NCBI GenBank assembly: GCA_010279815.1
Contig: QEOQ01000165.1
Location: 611,996-675,995 of the forward strand
Direction of reading: 5' to 3'
Source of the DNA: Brachionus plicatilis
Lineage: Eukaryota; Rotifera; Eurotatoria; Ploima; Brachionidae
DNA length: 64,000 bases
A program made the position numbers and the translations under genes. Positions 19,686-31,600 of the stretch are shown here, piece by piece (position 1 is the stretch's first letter; every line of letters begins with the position of its first letter). Below the pieces are notes generated by a model. It had not been told where the DNA came from and did no database searches. It saw nothing but the letters and a program-made list of their open reading frames with translations.

Positions 19686-22600
19686 CTTTAAATTAAAATA
19701 AAGATTTTTAGTATTTATCAAGTAAATTTTGAAAATAAGATTTTTTTCTTAAATAAAAAAATTTTTTAGGCTTTTAAATTTGAAAAATTTCTTAAATCCT
19801 TAAAAATAAAAATTAAATAAATGAAGAAATGCTTGTTTTATTTTCAAAAAATTTTAATCTTTTAATGTTAGAATAAAAAAAATTGATAACATATTTTTAT
19901 CATCAAACAAAAATAAATCTTCAAAATTTAACAAGTATATCTAGTTTGTATAAAATTTTAAGTAAAATCATTTAAAATCACAGAAGCTTCAATAATTTGC
20001 AGTATTTTCACTTTAGGACTTATTAAATAATTTCTCTAACTTAAAATCGTATTTAATTACATGAGTTAAAATGACGACGATAAATCTTTGCATAAGAGAT
20101 GTTCGAAACGGAGATTAAAATAAGCAATTTGAATTTCATGGTAATGATCAAATGATCAAAACTTAATTGATTATAATCTTAATAAAAATTATCAAATTAG
20201 CTTTTTTCAGTTTTGTAATTTATTATTAAAAAATTGATAAAAATAACCTCTTTAATTAAATCAAAAACTAAAAATTTTGATTTGAAATTTACATTTGATC
20301 ATGAACTTCAATTTGCTAATAAAGCAATGCAAGCTCTAGCGAGACAAAAGACATTTCTATTTTAGCTAACTAATTTTTTTTTAATTCATCTAGCATTTTT
20401 TAAATTTACAACGCATTTTTATCAAATTTATCTAGCATTAAGAATTTTTTAACTAGCGTAAATAATTAAAGCCTCTTCTTTTTAAATTTTTTTTGCAATC
20501 TTTTTGAAATAAATAATTTTACTTCAATTTTTTTAATTTTTACACTTTTCAATCTCTTCAATTCAAAATTTCTGATTTTAAAAATAGACTGACAATCAAA
20601 TTATATTTAAATAATAAACTTACAAAAATATAAGATCTGAAGTTTTTTTACAAAATCTTGAAGGACATTCGATATTGTTATTAAGGGAGGATTTATTCAG
20701 AATGTGGTGCAAACTACATTAAATTAATTTTTATTTATTTCAGAATTAATTTTGTTTTTTCGTAAATTTTTAAAAAAAAATATTGCATAATTTGGTATTT
20801 AAAATTAATAAAATTATGATATCTAATTTTTGTTGAAGTTTAATAAATTCAACGCTTGAAAGACTTGAATAAATTGAAAATAAAAAATTGAATTAGTTGA
20901 ATATTTTTCTATTTATAAAAGTTCTCATCGGTAGGTGAGTCTTATTAAAATTGAAGTTCTTTCACAGATGTTAAACTTTGGGATCTGGTCGATTAAGTGA
21001 GCTTATGTTCGCCTATTATGTGACTAAATTCTAATGAATTACTAGCAGAATTGTTCAAAAGTCAAGTCTAATAATTAAAAAAAAAAAAAAGTAATTTGAA
21101 ATGACTCTAAAATTTTGACTTGTTTATGATTTTACTCTTTGATAGAAATGGGAAAAAGCTTTTGACGAATAAAAAAATTATCTATGGAATATAAAAATAT
21201 TCTTTGTAGTTTAAACAAAATTTTATTTATTTTAGTATAAAAAACAAATTATTATAGCATAAAAAGTCAATTAAATTTGAACTATAGAGTAAAAATATAT
21301 CTCTTAGAATACTTTCATACATTCAAGAATACAAAATAATAACAAGAGTATAATAAAAAACAATCAAATTCTAAAGCGATTCTTCAATTTCCTTTTTGTT
21401 GGTTTATTTAAATCAATTACCTCATCCTCAACTTTCCTTTTTCTTTGACGTCAACGACCTCTTTTTCCTTTTCTAGTTGGCATTCGTTACATTAAAGAGC
21501 CTGTGAACCGTAAGTTTTTGATATGTTTCGATGTTAATCGTTCCTGAAAAATGTTTCAAGTTCAGTATTATTAGTAAGTACCTTAACTTTATACCATTCT
21601 TGGCATTTTTAATTTTTTAAAGTAATTTTCAAAAAAATAATATCAATACTGCAAATTTTTATGCTATACTTGCAAATGTTACACTTAAAAAAAATAAATT
21701 AATTTATGCTACATTTTATTTTCTTATTCTATAAAGTTTTCTTTATTCTATAGTTTTTTTTACTCGTCAAAAGGCATCGTCCGATAGTGATACTTAATTT
21801 TGTAAATTTTCAAATAGATTATTAAATATTATTATGAATTTATGGTGACTTAAAACTTTTAGGTTTGATTATTTTTCAATCTTTTTAAACCCTTTTAATG
21901 TAACTTAAAAAATTTAAAGTCAAATAACTTGACTTTAATTGAAAATATTGATTAAATTTTAAATAAATTAGTAAAAAAAAATTCACCTTATTCCTCTTAG
22001 CTTATTTTAAACTCATTTTGGCTTGAAAAATTAAAGCTTGAAATTCACATTTTTATTACAGGACTTTTTTGATGAGAGTAAAAAAAATTTTTTGCTTGAC
22101 TCTACCTGAGTTAAAACCAGGTCGGAAGAATGAAGGATCTGAAAAATTTACTTACTTTCTAAGCTAATTCCAAAATTAAATGGTAAATCGTTCAGTACAT
22201 CAATGACTTGCTTAAGCAGTTGCACATCTGTCTCTGTTAATTTCACACATTTGGTTACATGAAGATACAAAAATGAACTTTTACTCGAGTTAAATTTTAT
22301 TTTGTTCCTATTGAATTCAACTGATCCTTCAGCATTTTCTTCATTTTTCTTGCCACTGTGCAGCAAATTCGGTAAATATCTAATCAAGTCTTTGATGCAT
22401 ATTTCCAAAATGACAAAAATAAGTGCTGAAGAATTTTTTTCACTATTTTTGGCTTGCTCAGCGTTACACTTCCCTTTCCATAATTCATTAATTTGTTTAA
22501 CTATTCCAACCACCAATAAATTAATGTTCATCAAATCACGGGTAAGTTTAATTCTAAAAAAAAAATTAATAAAATTATTTGTGGGTCTATAGTAATAGGT

Positions 22601-25600
22601 GGTCACCTAAAATCACCTAAAATATGTAACCAAGACTGGTCATCTAATTTTCAAAGATGGAATATGTGACCAGAAATTGATCACCTATTTTTTCATTTTT
22701 TTGTTAGTGCTGAAAAATCATCTGACAGTTGTTCAGTGCTTGGTTCTATTGAAGGAAATTTTGGAAGTGAGATTGAATTAGAAGATGAGATCAATAGACA
22801 TTTAGATCTGGATGATAAGGGAGAATTGAATCTCAAGAAACTGGAGAAACAGGCAAATACTATTGATTCAGTTAATGATCTTGACGTTACTGATATTGAA
22901 TATAAAGATGAGCTAGAGTCAGAAAATAGAAAAAGATGTAATACTTCATATTAGAAAAAAAATGAATAAAATAAACAAGGAACTGTCAGAAGTAAAATGA
23001 GACAGAGTTGAATATAAAAGTTTGTTAAATGAAAAGAAGGCACTTGAAAAACAAAAATGCACAGAAAGATCTATAGAAGAAGTAAAAAAATTTTCAAGTA
23101 AAAAGAGAAGTCCAGTCAAGTGTCCTGAATTTTGAGTTAAAAGGGTTAAAAATTTGGTCACTAATTTTTTTCTTTGGTAAATAAATAAATTTTTTGCTCA
23201 ATTAATTTTTTTAATATTTAAGTTCTGGTCACATATTCCAATTTTGAAAATTAGGTGACCTTTCACATATTTTAGGTGAGTGGTGCTGGCCAGCTATCAC
23301 TAAAGACCTTTTTTATTAATTTTAAATTTACATACTTGTACAATATAGACAAAATTTCTACACACAAATAAACACTTTTGCTTGTTAGAACATCTCTACA
23401 GAACTTAATTTTCAAGAGTGAATCAATCGATTCGAGAATGTCTTGAATTGTATCGTCACTAAGCTGAGCCAAGCCCTGGGTGTTGGACAAAGTCTCCAGA
23501 CTTAGACCAAGTAGCATGAAAAAAAGTTTTTCCTTGAGTTCTTCGCTCTCATTTGTTTCAAACGCTATCTCATTTAACCATAGGGAATATCCTAGCAGAA
23601 TTCTAGTAAAGTGTTGTTTATAGATTGGTTTTGAAGAGTCGACCAGATCAGCGTGATAAAATGAGCCGCCTTCGACAGGCAACTGGTTGGAGTATTCGGC
23701 AGGAAGGCAAAGATAAGAATAATCCTTGAGAGCGACCGACCAATGATGGCTCAAAATCTGCAGCTCTGGTTTTACCAAATTTAGCAAGTTTTCTGACTTG
23801 AGACTCTTTCGGGCCACAATGTACACATCAGCCCAGGCTCTTAGCACAGCGAGTTTTTCCACAGTTAGGCTCAATTCACTGTAAATAAGCTGGTCATTAT
23901 TGACCATGGTAGTGCCGGCTGTTTTGTTTAAATTTAATTTTTGCAGTGAAGAAGCAAGAAGTTGATTGACTCTTCTCAGATCGTTAAGATCTCTAGCAAC
24001 ACCACTGCTGATCCACATTGAGCATACTTGGCACGCTTTGGCAGTCACATGTGCACTTGTTTCAATGCTGAATTGAGGTCTTAAAGCAGCACTGACTTGC
24101 GCTTGATACTGCTCCAGAATCAAATGGCCTTTAAACTCCGGATTGGGCTCCTCACATTTGCCAAAGTACAAAATCAAGTCAAGCAATAGGTCTAGGCCTA
24201 CAAGCTTAAGTGGGTCCAAAGAACTGGTTGCGCCAATGCAGGCTATTCGCATAAGATCTTGTAAGAAAAGTATCAGATAATTTTGATCGATGTCATCTTG
24301 ATTTTTAAAATTAGCTGGTTTTGATTTGAGTTTTTTGGCTAAGAGAAGATCAAAATGTGCCTTGTGCTGGTAAGAATCGGCCGAGTCGGTGGAAGTGTTT
24401 TGGGCGAAGGTTGATATAATCCGGCGTATTAAATCAAATGCAAAGACTCTATTTGGCCATTTTGGAGATATGATTTTGGTTATTTGCTTTAGTTTTAGAT
24501 TTTGTGAATCGGACTGATTAGCTTGGTTTTGTTGAGGTGAAGAGGATTTATTAAATGAAAGTGAATCGTCGTCAAATTGATCGTTTTCTTCATTTTCTGT
24601 ATTTTCTTCTGGTTTATCGACAATATTTTTCTCTTTGACTGAACTCTCACCAGTTCCAGAAAACGATTCTTAAATTAAATGTTTTTTTTATATTTAAAAA
24701 CAATTTTTTTGAATTTTATAAATTTACAGAAGTAGATTAAAAGTTATAATGTTAATAAAAAAATTACTAATAAAATAATGGAGAAGCCTGTAAATTTCTT
24801 TTTACAGATGATGATGAAAAAGTAGAGGAATCTCAATTGAATTTGTAATTTATCAGAAAAAAATGGGAATACATTTTAAATCTGTAATTTATTTTAATAA
24901 GAAAACGCTGAGTTTACACTGACAATTAAATCTGAGGATTTGGGGTATTTTGCGTAATATAACCACTTTTTAGATAGATTTTTTTATCTTAAAAAAATCT
25001 AAAAGATAAAATTCCAAAAAATATACCTATCATCTCATTTATTATGTGATATTTTGTCAAAATCTAAATTTTAATACTTTTAAAATTCTCATTTTAAGTA
25101 AGTGAAAATGGCATGTACTCATCACATCACTTTTTTTAATGTCAATAAATCGATTTATTTAAATGAAAATAATAATTTACTTTATAGACTTCACTTTTTA
25201 AAAAGCATCATTTCTTTAACTTAAAAAATTGATTTTTTTAATAAAATATTTAAATTTTTACAGAGTATAGAATAAAATAACTGTCAAAATAAAAAAAATA
25301 TTAAAATTTCATTTTAATTTGAATCAAATGTTAATTTATTGAAAAATACGATTTTATTTAATTTTAATTTAATAAATCAGCGAACTTGAAAACATTACAA
25401 GATAAAATGTGCTATTTTCTCTTTTGAGTATCGTTTATTAAAACTTTAGACTAAATATTGAGAAATTAAAATTTAATTATCTTTATTGAAATTCATTCAT
25501 GAATGATAGATATAAATTATATTTTCCAGTTTTTCAAAGACAAACAATAATGTTTAGAGAAAATATTACTTCACATATTGTGAATTATATCTTAAAATAA

Positions 25601-28600
25601 ATACTCATTAGCATTTAACCAAGATTTCTCAGAATATTTTGAACCAATATTGAAGTAAAACAAATTTTCAGCCTAAAAAACTTGACTGCAAAAAAATCAT
25701 ATATCAATTGCAATTATTTTTGTTTTAAATATTTCTTTTTGAATAAAAATTTTATTTTTTTTGTTTATTTAAAATCAATTAATAAACTAAATTTTAATTT
25801 TTAATTTATTTATTTAATAATTTTAGGGAAAAAAACAGCCAGCTCAGAATGGATCAAAGTCTGTCTTTCCAAGCTAGAGATAAAAACTAAATTTCTAGGT
25901 GTAAATAACTGTAAAAACTAATTTTAAATACTTTTTTTTAGTCCAAGATTAAGTTTTAATTTATTAATAGGATTTTTTCATGATTCATGTTAAATTTATT
26001 CGAATTCATGTATATACAACAAAATTTCAAATAATTTAAAATCAAATTTTTTTCATTTTCAATCAAAATGAATTCAGATGACAAAAAATCTATTTTGAAT
26101 CTCAGTAATAAAATCGCTGAACTAAATCAATCAAAAGAGGTCGATTTCGAGGAATATTTGGAAATCCTTGAGCAAAATCAGCTAAAATGTAAACAGAACA
26201 AAATCATAGAGCATTTGTTAATCAAACTCTTAAAAGTATTCGTACAAAAAAATACTAAATTTAAATTATCATTAATCAAAAGTGTTATTAGATCAAATTT
26301 TAATATTGGAGTAAAATTTTTGAAACTTTATTTAAAAATGAATAGAAAACGTGCCACTGAAAACCCTTCAGAATTACACGATTTGGTTAATACGTCTTTA
26401 GAAACTGAACTAGACTCGTTCTCGATTTTACCATCTCTAAGCATTATAAAAGAAATCATCATGTCAAAGTATTTATCAGACAATAAAAAATTGATTTCAA
26501 AAATTGAATTATTTTTCATCAATATCGATCTAGCAAAGCTCCTAATCGATCATCAATTCTTCATATTTTATAAATATCTTGATTCATTGAGTTTGTTTAC
26601 TGAAAGAAAAGAATTTAACAAAGAATTTTTGAAATCTATTTTTAATAAATTAAATAATGAACTTATTTTAGAGCGAATTGAAAAGTTGGAATGTTTACAG
26701 GAGATAAAAGAGGAATTAATGGTGAATTTTTTGATAATGGTGTTTAAAATTTTGATCCAAGCAGAAATCAATGATACTAATATTGATCAAATTAATCGTC
26801 TATTCTTCAATGGAAATATGTTCCAACTAGATTTGGTTTTTAATGGAAAGGATGATGACTTGGTTATTAATTTTTGCTTTTTATGTTTAAAAAAAGAAGC
26901 AGAGAATAAAGTTTTATTTAAGGAAATGTTTTATTTTGACTTAGATAGTCATGTAATGTTTCTTAAACTTTGTTCAAGTGTTCGCTTTGACTATCAAGTA
27001 TTGGTAGATTGGCTGATTAGCAATGAAACAAATTTTTTGGAATACTTTATTAAGTATTTGAAATTATTAAATTCTAAATTAATCGAGTCAAGCAATTTTG
27101 TTGATAGTATTAAAAATAAGTTAAGAGAATCTCAAGTAAAAATAGATCATTTTAAGAGCGTAATCAAAATGGAGAGTAGTGAGAAATTGGATTTTGATCA
27201 AATGTTCGAAGCACTGAAAATAGTTGAGAACAAAATAAGACAATTTAAGCGTTCATTTCCTTATAACTGCGAACCTTTGTTGCGTCGATTAGAGACTATT
27301 AATTCTTTAATTTAATAATAATTGATTTCTTAATTAATTGGAAGAAAAAGTATCAAATTTTATTTTATAAAAATTCTTAAATATTAATAAAAAAATAAAA
27401 TTCTCCATTGTGTATGTTTAATTTTTAAAAGACTTAAATTTATTTGTTAAACTACTTGACACATGATAGAATCTTTAAAATGATTTTCTGAAATATTTGT
27501 TAAATTTGAGTAATATTATCAAATTAAAAATTAAAAAATCTTAAATTTACGAGATTTTATCAAAATTGGTAAAAATTAAATTTTTAATTCTCCTTAAAGG
27601 AGGTTAACTTAAACAAATAAATAAATAAAAATTTATATGAAATTCAATTGTTTTTGATTAGTGTTGTGAAAAATTTTTTTTGAATTTTTGATTTTTTCTA
27701 ATTGATCTTAATTTTTTTGATTGCTTGAAAAAAAAAATTCTGTTAAGAAAAAAGATGTGTGTGCTTTTTCTACATTTTCTAAATTATTTATTTTTTCTAT
27801 ATCATTAAAAATTTTCTATGTTTTTATTATGATACATTATTTTTTTTGGCTATTTTTTTTTCTTTATTTTAACATACCTTTCAATTTCAATTTTAATCAA
27901 CAGGCTAATGCTCTTGTCATAAAAGACCGATTAACACTTATTTTAACGAATTGTGAATTTTGGTACAAAAAACAAAAACAACATATTAAATATACCAAAG
28001 CTTAAGTTATGAAGGATCAAAACATGTTCTGTAAATTGTAGCAACTGCTACATCCTTTGTACCTCCAATATATTGATTCTGCAAAATTCTGAAAAATTGA
28101 GAAAGTTTTGAATTTTAGTAGAAAAAACAAAAATAAAATATATAAGACGCCAGAGCTTAAATTTGGACCGACCAAAACATGTATCACTTTTTTGTTAATT
28201 TTCAGTTCTATAAAAAAAGGAAAATTATTTGAAAATAAAAATACATTAAATAAAAATGAATAAAAAATCAGTTTCAAAAGTCTCTACGTCTAAATCATCC
28301 GATACAGACCCGAAAAAACGTAAATCTTTTACACTTGAAACGAAGGTTGAAATAATTAAAAAACATTAAAAAAATATTTCAACTACAGAACTGGCGAAAC
28401 AATACAAATGTAGTCCATCTACAATTTCAACTATATTAAAATCAAAAGCCAAAATTATGGAACATTATGAAAAAAATCTTGTCGGTCCAGAAAAAAAACG
28501 AATTAAACTATCAAATTACGATGACGTCAATCAAGCTGTAATTTTTTGGTTTAATCAAGTAACAAAATATAAAAACGTTACAATCAGTGGTCTCGAAATA

Positions 28601-31600
28601 AACTTTGAAAATAAAAAATTTTCTCTTAATCCTTTAACATGTAAATTTTGGTATAACGAATACCAAAATTTCAAACCGACCCTTTCGTTATACCGAGGTA
28701 CGACTGTAATAAAATGTATTCAAAAAAATACTGCAACATAGTGCACTATACTTTGTTGCACCTTTTTTGCCTAAAATAAAATCTCAATATTTTTTGCAAA
28801 TTAAATCAATTAAAATCTTATTGATGTTTTATTTGTTGTTCTATTTTACCATTAGAAAAATTATTTTAGGGAAAAAAGGTGCAGCAAAGTATTTTGCACT
28901 TTGCTGCAGTATTTTTTAAAGTACATTTTTTTATATTTAATTTTAATTTACCAAAAATGGAAGAATTTTTGTTCAATTCGTATTTGAAATTCACATTACC
29001 ATTAATATAAAATATCAAATAATTAAAGGCATCTTCAAGTTTAGGATCAGAAAATCAGATCAAATAGTATTTTGTTCATAACTTTTGAATGGAATTTGAT
29101 TAAATTACTCAGCAAAATGCTAACTAATGCAAAAAACATGCTTAGTATTATATAAGACTTTGCAAAAACTCTGCAATTTTGCAGGAAAATGCATGTCGTT
29201 AAAAATTATTTACAGTAGACTCGCGTTTACAAATATCAAATTATACAGGTTTATCCGAATAATTTGATATTCGGATAAAAATTTACGGGCTTTTGGCTTT
29301 TTAATATATTAACATTAAATTCTGACTTTTTAAACCCAAATTTTTGTCCGGTTTATTTTAACACTCGTATATAATTTTCCTGGCTATTTTATATAATTTT
29401 CTTCCATAAATTTTTTTTTTATTCGAGTGTTAAGTATTTCCCAAAAAAATGATTAGGATTAAGGAAAAAAGGTCAAAAAATGAAATTGATAATGAGTTCA
29501 AAAGAAGAATATGCATGAATCACATATATAATCCGGGCATTAGAAATACACTGCTCAAGAATATTTAGATTTCGAAATAAATATTCACACCGGAAAAAGC
29601 TTATACTGATACTGAAATTATTGAGCTGGTCAGAAAAGTTCCCGACTCCGAATTGGATGAAATTGAGGTGCTTGTTGAAAAAGAAGAGCCTAAAAAAAAA
29701 TTTTGATATTTCAATAAAATAAATGTATTTTTTTATTTTTTTTATTTTGATAAGGGTCTTAGTTACCTCCCCTGCAAAAATTGTTAAAAATTGACTAAAT
29801 TTGTTCAAATGTGTCTTACATAATTTACTTAAAAAATTAGGCTATTTGTTTTGTTAATTTTGTGACTAAATTTGTTAGTCAATGTCTAAATTTTTTTTTT
29901 TTTTTTTAATTTCGACCAAAACTCTTTAAAATTTGAATAAATATTTTTAATCTGACCAAAAAAATGGATATTCCAAAATATGACATGACACTAAGAGCAG
30001 TCGACTTACAAAAATTTATTTATTAAATGAAAATGACAATGAAGGTGTATCAATATGGAGGGGTAATATTGATCATCATCACCCAGTAAATGATGAAGAG
30101 GAAAATAATCGAATAAACAACGCTACTAAGGAACAAGTAGAATTTCTCTACAAAATAGGTATTTACAGTACTGCTACGAAAAACTGTTTTAACGTAATTT
30201 TACGTGAAATTACGTAAAATTGCGTAAAATTACCAATGTAAAAAAAAGTAAATTTACCGGAAATTACGTAATTTCACGTAAAATTACCGGAAACTACGTA
30301 ATTTTACGTAAAAAGTAAAAATTCCAAAAAATACTACTTTTTTTGAGAATTTTGACATATGCCAAAAATATGCCATTTCGGCATCAGCTTCCGATAAAAT
30401 CATTCTCTTCCTAACATGTTGTTTTAACACGATCCACATAAGTTCAATGGTATTTAAATTGGGAGACTTTGGGGGAGATTAAATCTTTGTTTAAAAGAAA
30501 AGAGTCAAATATTATCGACAAAGAAAGATTACTAAAATGCAATTGACCCAAAAAATATTGTTAACATTTAAAAAAGTAGTGCACAATAGAGAACGATGCT
30601 TTGGGTCGTTGTTCTAGTGTAGTTTAAAGTCTAAATCGTAGTTTGAAGCCTAAATGGTAATAAATAATCAGACAATATCTCCCGGTAAAGTATTGCATCC
30701 ATGTTGCTCTTAAAAATCTTAAAAATTTGCTGCTCCCTTAAATGAAATCCCAGCCCAAATATTCAGTTTTCCTTCATATTTTGAAGTACTTGGAATATTG
30801 GCTGGATATTTAGCAGGATATCTTAGATGGTAGATTGGCCTTTCCGAGAGTCGAATTGTGGTTTCATCAACAAATATGTAGTTTGTGAACTCAAAATTTT
30901 GAAACTTTAAACACCAAATAAGTCTAACTAATTTTTGATAATCTATTAATATTGTTGATTTTCTTAACCGCCGGTAACTCAAGCCTAAAAAATTGTTTGA
31001 AATATCTTATATTAATTTTGAAAAAATTACTTTTTTTTACTTTTTTTTACTAAAAATTACAAAAATTTACCACTATTAAATAAAATTTCACGTAAAAATA
31101 CGTGAAAAAAGTAGTTTTTTCGAATTCAGGACCAAAAAATTTTAAAAAAGTCAAAAAATGTCAAAATTCTAAAAAAAAGTAGTATTTTTTGGAATTTTTA
31201 CTTTTTACGTGAAATTACGTAAAATCCGGTAAATTTACTTTTTTTTACTTTGGTAATTTTACGTAATTTCACGTAAAATTGCGTAAAAACAGTTTTTCGT
31301 AGCAGTACTGTATATAAAAAAAAAATTATTTATTTTATATTAAATAAATTAGTCACAAAATAACAAATTTCGGATTTTTAATTTTAATTTTATTTTTTAT
31401 ACAAAAAATGACAAATTTAGGTAAAAATTAACAAAAATATACTAGTTACTTTTAGATTAACTAAATTAGTCACAAAATAACAATTTTAGACAAAAATTAA
31501 CAAATTTTGGTTTTTTTTGGTCTCTAAATAAACAAATTTAGTAGAGTAATATTATCTCTTTTGATAAGTCGGAAAAAATAATTCGGACGTAGTTTTTATT

